Positions 15,501 to 24,388 of a stretch of DNA of 59,630 bases are shown piece by piece (position 1 is the stretch's first letter; each line of letters starts with the position of its first letter). Origin of the DNA: Bacillota bacterium (lineage in GTDB: Bacteria; Bacillota; Clostridia; Clostridiales; Clostridiaceae); the NCBI GenBank assembly GCA_023451395.1, contig JAEXZL010000180.1:1-59630 (forward strand). Direction: 5' to 3'. The notes under the pieces are model-generated. The model saw only the letters and a list, made by a program, of their open reading frames with translations, made no database searches and had not been told where the DNA came from. The position numbers and the translations under genes are program-made.

Positions 15501-16352
15501 TTATTGAATTACTACCGTTGTAGTATTTGGTATATTATCGTATATCCATTTTGCATTTTCTGTGGCAAGCCTTACACAGCCGTGGCTTAAGGCCATTCCC
15601 AATCTTCCATCTTTTACATATTCCCCTGTAGAGTTATATAATATTGAATGATAATAGTAAGCACCCTTAATTCTTGTGGCGTACTTAACTAAATATGCTG
15701 TAGTTCCAAAGGAAGGCCTTCTTCCGTTTATAAAGAATATGCCTGTTATTGTTGGAGTCTCTGGCTTTCCTATTGTACATTCCCAAACATAAAGCTGCTG
15801 CCAGATGCCATTGCTTTTTTTAAAAACATAGGTGAGCTTATTTCTAAGATCTGTAGTAAGAAGATAATCTGTAGGGCTCTTAACAGAATTATCATTAACA
15901 AATTTATTCATATCGCTATAGAAGCTGGAATAATCCAGACTTCCTGGTTGAAGACCATCGTCTGATAAAAAATAATTAAAAACATAGCCTAATTGTCCAT
16001 TATATACAACCCTACTCCAACTACCAAGATTATCTAAAACCTCTACTCTGGCACCCTTTGGTATTATGAGATAGGTTTTTGCTAAAGGACTATCCCCTTC
16101 TCTAAGATTTAAATTGGCCCAAGGGTATTTGCTTTCAGACAAATAAAACCTGTATACATAACCCTCCATATTTTCATATCTCACTCTATCCCACTCATCA
16201 TCCTGTTCTAAAACCTCCACCCTTGACCCCGCAGGTATTACGGTTATCACATTAGATGTCGTTGACTTATCCTCTCTTAAGTTTAAGTTTGCAAGCACAT
16301 ATTTATAAAGAGGTTCCTCGGCCATAGTATTCATTTCCCTATTGAAAGCCAT
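15501..16352 (-). CDS. L,D-transpeptidase (YkuD) with two SH3 repeats
   Basis: 283 residues. Two bacterial SH3-like repeats occupy about 18-75 (ANLNLREDKSTTSNVITVIP) and 80-132 (ANLNLREGDSPLAKTYLIIP), followed by the YkuD domain ending in SHGCVRLATENAKWIYDNIP with the catalytic Cys and His. It should cross-link peptidoglycan stem peptides through L,D bonds. Odd point: no signal peptide is visible at the N-terminus (MAFNREMNTMAEEPLYKYVL), although the enzyme class acts outside the cell. The start is supported by AGAGG five bases upstream; I find no better upstream start. Next to the LCP gene, another wall enzyme. Confidence 0.9.
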   Translation of the reverse strand: MAFNREMNTMAEEPLYKYVLANLNLREDKSTTSNVITVIPAGSRVEVLEQDDEWDRVRYENMEGYVYRFYLSESKYPWANLNLREGDSPLAKTYLIIPKGARVEVLDNLGSWSRVVYNGQLGYVFNYFLSDDGLQPGSLDYSSFYSDMNKFVNDNSVKSPTDYLLTTDLRNKLTYVFKKSNGIWQQLYVWECTIGKPETPTITGIFFINGRRPSFGTTAYLVKYATRIKGAYYYHSILYNSTGEYVKDGRLGMALSHGCVRLATENAKWIYDNIPNTTTVVIQ

Positions 16353-16445
16353 CTATCCTATCCTCTCATATTTTTCTATAATATTTTATGATAGGGATAG
16401 ATTATTAGTTACAATTGAAAATTTTAAAATAGCATTATTTTAAGG

Positions 16446-17381
16446 CTAATTATATATAAAATCCTGAATATCCTGGGTAGTTTTCTCAAGGTCAAAGATT
16501 AAATAATAAACACCCCTTATACTTTTCCCCTGAGAATAATCATCCTTGGGAAATCTATTTTGCTCTAATTCGGGGCTTCCCATAGTTAAAACTGTGGTGC
16601 AAAGACTTACTATTTCCCCATTAGATAAGTTTGTTTCAAGGAGTGGGAGAAGCTTATCCATATATCCTGCTATATCAAAAACCCCCAAAATCATTACCTT
16701 TTTAAATAGAGCCTCCAATATAGTTCTATGCCTTTCCGTTCTCTCAAAGTCTCCATTTCCTGAATATCTTATTCTGCTGTAGGCTAAGGCCTGCTCACCA
16801 TTTAAATTATGCATGCCGGCCTCTGTAACTCCCAGCTTCTCTAAATATTCTAGCTCATAATCCTTTACCTTTACCTCCACTCCCCCTAAAGTATCAATAA
16901 TATCTGGCAGAGTAGTTAAGTTTACCGTTACATACTTTCTAACATCCAGCTTAAAGTTAGAGTTGAGAGTTTTAATGGCAAGCTCTGGTCCTCCAAAGGA
17001 ATAGGCATGGTTGATTTTATCCTTACCGTGCCCTTGAATATCTACGTAAGAATCCCTCATTATTGAAGTAAGCTTAATACTCTTATCCCTGTTATCTATA
17101 GTAATAAGTAAAATTGCATCAGAACGACCCTTTTTCCCTTTTGGTGCATCTATTCCAAAAACAGCAAAGGTAGTTAATGTCTCTTGAGACTTTTCTTCAG
17201 CCTCCTGTGAAATGCCTAAATTCTTATTATCTGTAGCTATGGTTGTTTTCTTAGTCTTATTCAGCATATATCCAATATAACCACCAACTGAAGATATTAT
17301 CAATGCTAGTAGAATGAATGTAATTATTATAATTTTCTTGGCTATACTTCCTTTTCCTTTAGGCTTATCCTTACTCTCCAT
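16446..17381 (-). CDS. LCP (LytR-CpsA-Psr) family wall-glycopolymer transferase
   Basis: 311 residues. A short basic cytoplasmic tail is followed by a membrane helix (about 15-40, KIIIITFILLALIISSVGGY). The LCP domain then follows: FAVFGIDAPKGKKGRSDAIL, SIMRDSYVDIQGHGKDKINH, and the Arg-rich ALAYSRIRYSGNGDFERTERH, which bind the prenyl-pyrophosphate donor. Enzymes of this family attach wall teichoic acid or capsular glycans to peptidoglycan on the outer face of the membrane. The upstream region holds five 26-bp tandem repeats. Confidence 0.92.
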   Translation of the reverse strand: MESKDKPKGKGSIAKKIIIITFILLALIISSVGGYIGYMLNKTKKTTIATDNKNLGISQEAEEKSQETLTTFAVFGIDAPKGKKGRSDAILLITIDNRDKSIKLTSIMRDSYVDIQGHGKDKINHAYSFGGPELAIKTLNSNFKLDVRKYVTVNLTTLPDIIDTLGGVEVKVKDYELEYLEKLGVTEAGMHNLNGEQALAYSRIRYSGNGDFERTERHRTILEALFKKVMILGVFDIAGYMDKLLPLLETNLSNGEIVSLCTTVLTMGSPELEQNRFPKDDYSQGKSIRGVYYLIFDLEKTTQDIQDFIYN

Positions 17382-17416
17382 ATCTATCCCCCAATAAATT
17401 CTCCCTTAATTATATG

Positions 17417-17546
17417 CACCTTAATCCCCACTTAATTCTACTCACCTTAATCCCCACTTAATTCTACTCACCTTAATTCCCACTTAATTCTACTCACCTT
17501 AATCCCCACTTAATTATATTCACCTTAATTCAAACTTAATTATATT
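17417..17546. repeat. Five tandem 26-bp repeats upstream of the LCP gene
   Basis: Units start at 17417, 17443, 17469, 17495 and 17521. The first two are identical; the third has one change, the fourth and fifth drift in the last eight bases (plus three changes in the middle of the fifth). The unit contains caccttaatccccacttaat. A partial unit lies just before 17417. The pattern is a minisatellite close to the LCP promoter, not a CRISPR array, since there are no spacers. Confidence 0.9.
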
Positions 17547-17698
17547 CTCATTCATTTCAAATAATAATGTAAGGTCATACTAAGGCATATAATAAAGACT
17601 AATATTACAGGGTATATTATATGAACTTATGAAGTTAAAGGTGACCTTGGCAATAAATAATAGTGAATTTGCCTGCTCATTCTAATTAGCAAAGCAAA

Positions 17699-17719
17699 GG
17701 ACCTACTAATGGTAGGCCC
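17699..17719 (-). terminator. Probable terminator of the first ABC operon
   Basis: Stem ggacctac/gtaggccc with one mismatch, and TTTGCTTT on the minus-strand side. The T run is interrupted, so termination is probable, not certain. Confidence 0.5.
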
Positions 17720-17756
17720 TTTTGAAATGGATTAGCTTTTCTTTTCACTTTATTTC

Positions 17757-18422
17757 TTATACTATAATTTCTCCGTCCACTATATTAATTACCCTATTAC
17801 AGCTTGCCGCTATTAATGGGTCATGAGTGACAATTATTACAGTTTTTCCAGACTTATTTATTTCCTTTAAAATGCCTATAACATCCTTTCCTGTCTTCTG
17901 GTCTAAAGCGCCTGTGGGCTCATCTGCGAGGATAACATCAGGTTGTCCTACCAAGGCCCTTGCAATAGCTACCCTTTGCTGCTGCCCTCCAGAAAGCTGT
18001 GATATTTTTTTATGGGCTTGGTCTTCTATTCCCATTTGCTTCATATATTCTAGAGCTAGCTTTTTTCTAGAGCTATGTGGCATTCTTCTATAGATCAGAG
18101 GCAGCATAACATTATCTAAAGCAGAATACTCCTTCATCAACGCAAAGTATTGGAATACAAAGCCTATATTACTATTTCTTTTAGCCGCAAGATCTTTTCC
18201 TTTAAGACTCTTAGTTTCAAGAGTGTTTATTTTATAATTACCCTCTGTGGGCTTATCTATTAAGCCTAAAATATTTAGCATGGTGCTTTTTCCTGAGCCG
18301 GAGGGTCCTGTTATTGCAACCATTTCACCATCCTCTATATTTAAGGTGATGTTTCTAAGGGCATAAGTGGCATTCTCTCCACTGCCATAGACCTTACTTA
18401 TATTATTAAGGTTAAGACCCAT
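17757..18422 (-). CDS. ABC transporter ATP-binding protein (MacB/LolD type)
   Basis: 221 residues with all nucleotide-binding motifs: Walker A GPSGSGKST, Q-loop FVFQYFAL, signature LSGGQQQRVAIARAL, Walker B VILADEPTGALD and the switch His in IIVTHDP. The family energises FtsX/MacB-type permeases that extrude peptides or lipoproteins or act as mechanotransmitters. Its ATG shares one base with the stop of the upstream permease gene, so translation is coupled. It closes the operon that begins with the secreted protein at 21284. Confidence 0.93.
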   Translation of the reverse strand: MGLNLNNISKVYGSGENATYALRNITLNIEDGEMVAITGPSGSGKSTMLNILGLIDKPTEGNYKINTLETKSLKGKDLAAKRNSNIGFVFQYFALMKEYSALDNVMLPLIYRRMPHSSRKKLALEYMKQMGIEDQAHKKISQLSGGQQQRVAIARALVGQPDVILADEPTGALDQKTGKDVIGILKEINKSGKTVIIVTHDPLIAASCNRVINIVDGEIIV

Positions 18423-19705
18423 TATTCAACTCCTCCAATCAAATCCTTCGGTTCAGTTTTTTTAATTTTATACATAGGAAGTGCGGCTATTAATAAAAAT
18501 ACTGTGATAAGTAGCAGTATAAACAATAGAACCATTTTTCCATTTATTAAAGGGGAATACACACTTACTTCATTTCTTAGAAGTTCCTTAAGTTTCATAC
18601 CGAAAATTGTCCGTCTACCAATATTAATTACAAAGGCAATAGAAATAATTATTATAATTTCTGTGCTGATAAGCCTCATTATATAAGAAATACTTGCACC
18701 AGAAGCTATTCTTATACCAAACTCCCTTTTTCTTCTTGTTATAAAGGTTAATACAGCTATTACAAAGGTGCTGATAGAAAACATTCCAAAAACTAACCCT
18801 TCTACTAATATAGGATAGACAGTTTCTTTATGATTTTCCATGGCATCATTTATAAGATCACTTAAATACTTGGATTGAACATTTATGTTTAAGGTGTTTG
18901 CTTTTTTGTCTATGTCACTCATTATCTCATGAGCTTTAGAATCATTCTTAATTTGATATATACAGCCCTTTACCACTCTATTGTGCCAAGATACTGCCTC
19001 CCCCTCGTATCTTTTATTTAAGGGAATTATAGATGCCCACTTAAAGTCATACATACTTTCTATCATACTACTCCCTGAACCAAAAAAAATAAAGTTTTCT
19101 TTTAAGAAACCTATGACTTTATAAGTTACATCTCCTACTACAGATTTAAATTCGTCTCCAATTTTAAAAACCTCTTTATAACCATGTCCCAGTATAATAG
19201 GAACACTTTCATTAATCTCCTTACCAAAATCCTCTCCTTGAAAGAATCTGCCTTCCTCTATAGGAAATTTCATCAATTTACTAAAATTATTATCAATAAT
19301 AAGGGTTTCAACTATTGCACTACTTACATTACCTACATATCTATTTAATTTATTCTTTAAAATAAGCTTCTGCTCATCAGAAAGATTATAATCTAAATTC
19401 ATAATAAAGCCTGTGAAGTCATAGGTACCATATTCAATGTCCTCTTTACTATTTAAATAATCTACAAAGCTTTTATAGTTATCCTCATTTGCATCTACCT
19501 CATCTATTGAGGTTAACTGCTTACTTTGCAAAAATATAGAGGAATTCAAATCCATCACTTCTCCTGCCTTTACTCTATAAATATTTGACTTTTCCATAGA
19601 GGATATAAAAGCAAAGAGAGAGCTGAAAACCATTGACAACTGCATTATAAGCAAAAGGTTTATAACTTTATGGGACAAAAGGGATTTCATAGCTTGTCTA
19701 ATCAT
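18422..19705 (-). CDS. FtsX/MacB-type ABC permease (second of pair)
   Basis: 427 residues. One N-terminal membrane helix (LLSHKVINLLLIMQLSMVFS), a large extracytoplasmic domain of about 250 residues, then three C-terminal helices (GLVFGMFSISTFVIAVLTFI, IIIIISIAFVINI, VLLFILLLITVFLLIAALPM) form the MacB/FtsX architecture. RRKREFGIRIASGAS between helices 2 and 3 is the cytoplasmic coupling helix region. Works with the partner permease at 19720-20802 and the ATPase downstream. Confidence 0.88.
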   Translation of the reverse strand: MIRQAMKSLLSHKVINLLLIMQLSMVFSSLFAFISSMEKSNIYRVKAGEVMDLNSSIFLQSKQLTSIDEVDANEDNYKSFVDYLNSKEDIEYGTYDFTGFIMNLDYNLSDEQKLILKNKLNRYVGNVSSAIVETLIIDNNFSKLMKFPIEEGRFFQGEDFGKEINESVPIILGHGYKEVFKIGDEFKSVVGDVTYKVIGFLKENFIFFGSGSSMIESMYDFKWASIIPLNKRYEGEAVSWHNRVVKGCIYQIKNDSKAHEIMSDIDKKANTLNINVQSKYLSDLINDAMENHKETVYPILVEGLVFGMFSISTFVIAVLTFITRRKREFGIRIASGASISYIMRLISTEIIIIISIAFVINIGRRTIFGMKLKELLRNEVSVYSPLINGKMVLLFILLLITVFLLIAALPMYKIKKTEPKDLIGGVE

Positions 19706-19719
19706 TTTCTCTTCCTCCC

Positions 19720-20802
19720 TTATTCCTTTAATACTTCAGCTGGCTGAACTTTCAACGCATTAAGTATAGGTGCTAATGATGCTATAAAAGAGGAACATAC
19801 TGCAACAATAATGCTAATAAGAATAGTAATTAATGAAATTTTAATTTCTATATTAAGCCATTGAAAGCTTATATTTTTATAAACATTTATAAATATTATT
19901 GAAACAAGTGCTGCAAATATTCCAATTAGTAAGTACTCAAATAAATATTTAATTATTATATGAAGATTATTAGCTCCATGAACCTTCATTATAGAAACCT
20001 CTTTCCTTCTATCCACAGAAGCAAAGTATCCCATTATCATGCAATTTATCAAGGCTAATATATAGAGCCTCGTCATTTTAATCATATTACTGTCGTTTTT
20101 AGTCCAATTGAATAATCCACTTTCATGAAATTGCTCATTTTCGAATATGTTTATCTCGCTATTACTAATAGTGCTCACAACCTTCATAAAGGCTGTAACC
20201 TCATTATCATATCTGTCTTTGTCACTCTTTAAATTAATTTCTGTAAAGTAACTAAAATTATTTTTTATTCTTTCTGGTATAGCTCCTAAGGGTATATATA
20301 CCTTCTCATTCATTCCTGAATCCTCAATGGAGCTTCCCACTATGCCTATGACTTTATATGTATCCCCGCTTACTGTAATATTGCCATCATCGACATTTAC
20401 TTTTTTCCCAACCACAGCTACCTTTTCATTTTCACCTATATTAAAATATCTTCCTTTTATTATTTGTGGATTCTTTTCTGGATAACTTTTAGTTGAAACA
20501 AAATCCACAAAGCTCACATCATTATTCACAACCTGAACACGCTCAGTAATTGTCACCTGAAAGTTTTTTAAATATTCTTCCATTAAGGAAAGTTTCTTCT
20601 CTATAGTGAATTCTTCTTCTGAATTAATACTTATTATAAAATTATATTTATAGCTTTGCTTTGAGACCTCCTGGAAGGAAGCTTCAATTCTTTGAAAATT
20701 CATATAGCCTATATTAACTAATGTAATTGCAATAGTTAAGGAAATAACTAGCAATGTGTAGGCTGTTTTGTTGGAGTTCATTGATTTTAATAGGTTTTTC
20801 AT
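19720..20802 (-). CDS. FtsX/MacB-type ABC permease (first of pair)
   Basis: 360 residues with the same layout as its partner: N-terminal helix (AYTLLVISLTIAITLVNIGY), an extracytoplasmic domain of about 200 residues, and three C-terminal helices with RRKEVSIMKVHGANN as the coupling region. It ends in LKVQPAEVLKE, the usual MacB-family tail. Fourteen bases separate it from the second permease. A strong hairpin lies between this gene and the upstream gene for the secreted protein. Confidence 0.88.
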   Translation of the reverse strand: MKNLLKSMNSNKTAYTLLVISLTIAITLVNIGYMNFQRIEASFQEVSKQSYKYNFIISINSEEEFTIEKKLSLMEEYLKNFQVTITERVQVVNNDVSFVDFVSTKSYPEKNPQIIKGRYFNIGENEKVAVVGKKVNVDDGNITVSGDTYKVIGIVGSSIEDSGMNEKVYIPLGAIPERIKNNFSYFTEINLKSDKDRYDNEVTAFMKVVSTISNSEINIFENEQFHESGLFNWTKNDSNMIKMTRLYILALINCMIMGYFASVDRRKEVSIMKVHGANNLHIIIKYLFEYLLIGIFAALVSIIFINVYKNISFQWLNIEIKISLITILISIIVAVCSSFIASLAPILNALKVQPAEVLKE

Positions 20803-20825
20803 AATTATCCATGTCCTTTATATAA

Positions 20826-20861
20826 TAAACATAAATGCTGTAAGAACAGCACTTATGTTTA
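20826..20861 (-). promoter_or_regulatory. Intercistronic hairpin between secreted-protein gene and ABC genes
   Basis: A 16-bp stem with a single mismatch and a 4-base loop, lying between the stop at 20874 and the start at 20802. No clean T run follows on the minus strand. It could be a leaky terminator or a stabiliser that gives more of the secreted-protein mRNA than of the transporter mRNA. Confidence 0.6.
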
Positions 20862-20873
20862 TTAATCATTAAT

Positions 20874-21284
20874 TTATTTCTTTATTTGATACCATAATTC
20901 ACTTCCTGATTTAACTTTATTATTACTATCTAAAATCTTATGTGAACTATTCCAATATGCTAAAGAACTTAAAGTAATATAATTACTTTTTACACTAGCA
21001 AACCCATCACTTCCATATGCTTCAATGTTGCTCCCTGATATTCTTCCCCCAGTAGAATTAACACCCTCAACATATGCGTATACTTTTCCTCCACCACCCC
21101 ACCTAGTTTGTGCTTCTCCTTGATAAGTAGGGGTATCGCTAGATATTCTTGTTGAACTTAGTGATTTAACATATTCATGACCTTCATAGCTACCAGCCCA
21201 ACTTGCAGCTAGAGCCATAACACTAGATAAAGTAACCACCCCAGCAACAGTAAGCACACTTACAATATTTCTTATCTTCTTCAT
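20874..21284 (-). CDS. Secreted protein of unknown function, bacteriocin-like gene context
   Basis: 136 residues from the ATG at 21284, nine bases after GGGAGG; the frame runs 20 codons further up without support. A classic signal peptide is visible (MKKIRNIVSVLTVAGVVTLS, then SVMALAA, cleavage likely after ALA at about 26). The mature part is rich in Gly, Ser and Tyr (TRWGGGGKVYAYVEGVNSTG, GRISGSNIEAYGSDG) and has no cysteine. It heads an operon with two FtsX-like permeases and an ATPase. This layout is like lactococcin-972-type clusters, but the sequence itself does not show that family's pattern. A bacteriocin or a cell-surface signal handled by the transporter is inference. Confidence 0.75.
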   Translation of the reverse strand: MKKIRNIVSVLTVAGVVTLSSVMALAASWAGSYEGHEYVKSLSSTRISSDTPTYQGEAQTRWGGGGKVYAYVEGVNSTGGRISGSNIEAYGSDGFASVKSNYITLSSLAYWNSSHKILDSNNKVKSGSELWYQIKK

Positions 21285-21320
21285 TAAATAAAACCTCCCA
21301 TAAATTATCTTTGTAACAAT

Positions 21321-21340
21321 TAGTAACAAGCTTGTTACTA
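21321..21340. promoter_or_regulatory. Perfect 20-bp palindromic operator upstream of the secreted-protein gene
   Basis: tagtaacaagcttgttacta reads the same on both strands. It lies directly after a minus-strand extended -10 (TGATATAAT, 21342-21350) and so covers the expected transcription start. It is a strong repressor site candidate. The cognate repressor is not adjacent. Confidence 0.7.
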
Positions 21341-21360
21341 TCATTATATCATCTATTATA

Positions 21361-21758
21361 TTCTATTATTGTATAATTATGGGTTTTATTATACAAAAAT
21401 TATTCCATTTAACTTGTTTATTTTCAAAGATTCAATCATAACTTATTTTCTCATTAAGCAATAATTAACATATTATAAAAAATATTAATTAATATTTAAA
21501 CTAAAATAAAACAAGTTCATAGAACCCTCGACATTAACATTAAGTTCAATCTACTCATAATTATTATACCGTTTTAAAGCTAAAACCCTACGCATTACTT
21601 ATTTCTCATAACTAATATCATAAATCAATGGCATTATATTATTATTTTAAAAACTACTTTAGAGGATGTCACTTGCATTTGTTTCTGGTTATATATTAAG
21701 CTTGTCAATCTAATTTACACGAATACATAGACCTTCTCAACACTCTAATAGGCAGAAA
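21361..21758. other. Gene-free AT-rich stretch
   Basis: I see no coding frame and no structured element between the promoter of the secreted-protein gene and the terminator of the VOC gene. Confidence 0.5.
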
Positions 21759-21800
21759 AAATCATGCACATAATAGTTATTCCCCTTAAATGCATGATTT
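21759..21800 (-). terminator. Terminator of the VOC gene
   Basis: Perfect 10-bp arms aaatcatgca / tgcatgattt around a 22-base loop, with T-rich sequence on both sides, so it may work in both directions. Confidence 0.6.
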
Positions 21801-21821
21801 TTATTTATAACTCTATAGCTA

Positions 21822-22205
21822 TTAATATTTATCCTCTCTGAGCAAATAGCTGTTTCCATCTTGATCCTCAAAGGAAAACATACTGCCATAGCCCATCTTA
21901 TTTATGTCTCCTACCTTAACACCCTTCTCCTTCATAGCTTTATGAGCATGCTCTAGATCATTTGTACTTAAAATAATAGAGGGATGCTCCACTGATGTCT
22001 TTGGATTTTGCTTTTTCATCTGCTTCTTGTCATAGAGTACAAAGGTTGTAAAGGCCTCGGTGTCAGGGCCAACCTCCAACCATTTCATGTCAGGACCCAT
22101 AATTGCTTCAAACTTCACTATAAAATTAAGCTTCTCTGTCCAAAACTCCTTTGCCTCCTGCTGATTATTAACATACAAGGTTATTTTTCCTATATTTTTT
22201 ATCAT
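21822..22205 (-). CDS. VOC-superfamily (glyoxalase-like) protein
   Basis: 127 residues, two beta-alpha-beta-beta-beta modules as in glyoxalase/bleomycin-resistance proteins: GKITLYVNNQQEAKEFWTEK in the first and MFSFEDQDGNSYLLRE in the second. The C-terminal DQDGN...L is the usual metal-site region of the family. Cytoplasmic. Exact substrate unknown; it is not linked to an operon. Confidence 0.88.
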   Translation of the reverse strand: MIKNIGKITLYVNNQQEAKEFWTEKLNFIVKFEAIMGPDMKWLEVGPDTEAFTTFVLYDKKQMKKQNPKTSVEHPSIILSTNDLEHAHKAMKEKGVKVGDINKMGYGSMFSFEDQDGNSYLLREDKY

Positions 22206-22344
22206 ATTACTTTCTCCTAACTCTTAGATTCATATAAATCTCTATTAGTATCTCCTTATTTTTGCTTTTTATTTCACTAATGAAGCCTATTAATATAGGA
22301 GATGGCAGCTTTCATAATATACTTCATAAGTCCACACTCATACA

Positions 22345-22376
22345 AAAAAAAGACCCAGGAAATAAGCCCTGAGTCA
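22345..22376 (-). terminator. Terminator after the lipoprotein gene
   Basis: An 8-bp stem with one mismatch (gacccagg / cctgagtc) followed on the minus strand by a run of eight T. Confidence 0.65.
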
Positions 22377-22503
22377 TATATAAGCTTTCTATAAATTCAT
22401 AAAAAAATAGTTATAGAGAAATTTATTTAATGTATAGTTGCCTAATGTTCAACATATTGTTATCAATTAGCCTAATGAATTTAAGTTATTATACTAGCTA
22501 AGG

Positions 22504-23313
22504 CTAATTTCCTTTACTAAAAGAATCAATTACCCATTTATCTTCAGAATCCTTAATGAGAATAAATCTTATAATTGGAGTCTCGTTGCTATAATTATAG
22601 CCATAGGCTAGTTCAATTTTTCCATCTGCATATATTATTCCTTCTACTTTTTCTTGTAAATAATCACTTTTCACACCTTCTATAAATTTAATATCTACTT
22701 TTTCAGTTATCATAGCTTTAATTACATCTAAATCATTTTTCTTCATGCCATCAATAAAGATATTTACCAGTGTCTCTGCCTCTTCTATGTTCTTTTTATG
22801 CTCCTCTAGATTCTCAGAGTAAAAACTTCTTAATAAATTCTGTAAATCTTCATTTTTCCCACCGATCCAATCAAGATTTGTTCCTGTATTTCTATAGATT
22901 AAAGCACCGGTTTCAGTAGAAGCTATCTCATTTATGGTTCCGTTTTTATAATATATATCTATAGTAAAGACTGGATTGCTTTGCTGCCCTTCTTCACTTA
23001 AGGAAACTTCATGATAGGTGGAATCAGTATTATTTATATTATCATATATATCATTTATTTTCTGGTTATCTTTTCCTTCCTCATATACTACGTACACAAA
23101 ATTATTTGCTTCTTTTAAGGATGATTTAATTTTCATTGTCTGAACATTTTCTTTTCTATCTGTTAAAAGGGTTTCATTTTTAAACTGCTCATGATATTTC
23201 TGAGAATCATTATTATATTCTGGTCCAGGTATCTTGCCATCAGCATTGGGTACACAACATGCTAATACCAATACACAGGCTAAACCACTTATTAAGCTAA
23301 CAACATTTTTCAC
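22504..23313 (-). CDS. Lipoprotein of unknown function
   Basis: 269 residues. The N-terminus MKNVVSLISGLACVLVLACC is a lipoprotein signal with a lipobox ending at Cys19 (VLAC). The mature protein is hydrophilic and acidic, with two sub-regions: about 45-150 (extended strands) and about 165-269, whose end YADGKIELAYGYNYSNETPI and KDSEDKWVIDSFSKGN resembles an NTF2-like or DUF4878-type domain. It would sit on the outer face of the membrane. Monocistronic, with a terminator. Function unknown. Confidence 0.8.
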   Translation of the reverse strand: MKNVVSLISGLACVLVLACCVPNADGKIPGPEYNNDSQKYHEQFKNETLLTDRKENVQTMKIKSSLKEANNFVYVVYEEGKDNQKINDIYDNINNTDSTYHEVSLSEEGQQSNPVFTIDIYYKNGTINEIASTETGALIYRNTGTNLDWIGGKNEDLQNLLRSFYSENLEEHKKNIEEAETLVNIFIDGMKKNDLDVIKAMITEKVDIKFIEGVKSDYLQEKVEGIIYADGKIELAYGYNYSNETPIIRFILIKDSEDKWVIDSFSKGN

Positions 23314-23571
23314 TTAATTCCTCCTTACTAATGATTATGCAAACCCTATCATTATAAGCTTAGATGATAAAAAATAACCCTAAAATCAATAAATTATAAA
23401 GCCGTTCCTATTATGCTACTAGTTATGATTTTGAGGTCAAATTACCTTATATTAGTACTACGGATAATAACAGCATGTGTACTAATAATACCCTATTTTT
23501 CCCATTAATTATTTTAGTATATAAGAAAAAAGCCCAAAGGTTCTATAATAACACTCCCCAGTGCTTACATA

Positions 23572-23922
23572 TCATTCTCCAATTATATCAACTATATATA
23601 CCTCATTTATATTTATAAACTTATATTGTCCTTCTATATGGTTAAAAGTCAGTGATTCTCCTACAGGATTTTCATTCCCATTTAACAAAGAAGCAGTAAC
23701 ATAGCCTTTTTCATATTCTTCCCCAATTAGCCTTCCGGAGATGACCATTATCTTTATCTTAAAACCGCTCTCAAAGGGAACATAAAAGAGCTTTAAAATT
23801 TCCGAGTTTTCCATAGCTGACTTTTGAAATTCTTCTCTACCCATATCCATAGCAGCCTGAAGTTTATTGATATCCTGCTCCATAATTCTTATATGCTTTC
23901 TATACAACAATATTGATGCCAT
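23572..23922 (-). CDS. Hypothetical protein with N-terminal coiled segment
   Basis: 116 residues, soluble. The first 45 residues are helical (HIRIMEQDINKLQAAMDMGR), the rest is beta-rich (FKIKIMVISGRLIGEEYEKG, YIVDIIGE). No family recognised. The start is supported by AAGGAG eight bases upstream, and codon use is like the neighbours, so it is probably real. Confidence 0.7.
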   Translation of the reverse strand: MASILLYRKHIRIMEQDINKLQAAMDMGREEFQKSAMENSEILKLFYVPFESGFKIKIMVISGRLIGEEYEKGYVTASLLNGNENPVGESLTFNHIEGQYKFININEVYIVDIIGE

Positions 23923-24388
23923 TAGCTTATGCTCCTTTCTTCATATAATGATCATTCTAGTTATACAAAATTACATATTAGGTATACCCTTAAGAAGATT
24001 ACCTGTATACAATCATTATTACATAAAAATATATTCCATGGGTATCATCAGTTGGTCTTATGCTAACCCTGCGACAAAATAATTGTAATCTAACTTATCC
24101 TTTAATCTATGCTATTCCTCTTCAACTTAAAAAATTTTTTATAAAAATCATCAAAAGAAATTTACTGGACATAACTGGGATAATGGGGTTATAGTGGTCA
24201 TAATACAACTTTTTTCTACAACCCATTTATAAAAAAAGTATTTAGTTTGCATACATTTTCTTCATACGAGATATAAAATAACCTAATATATAAAGAACAA
24301 TTTTTAAATGAAACATCTATTCTAAGGTATATTTTTTATTATTAATTTGTAGAAAGCATTTTATAATTATTAAAAGGAGTTGGTTGTA
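23923..24388. other. Intergenic stretch before the sugar kinase
   Basis: No gene seen. It should hold the divergent promoters of the two flanking genes. No clear riboswitch fold recognised. Confidence 0.5.

Noticed and set aside
17417..17546. Possible CRISPR array
   Set aside because: The 26-bp units abut directly with no spacers, so it is a tandem repeat.
20874..21284. Naming the secreted protein lactococcin 972
   Set aside because: The operon plan is similar, but the mature sequence does not show the family's pattern and is longer.
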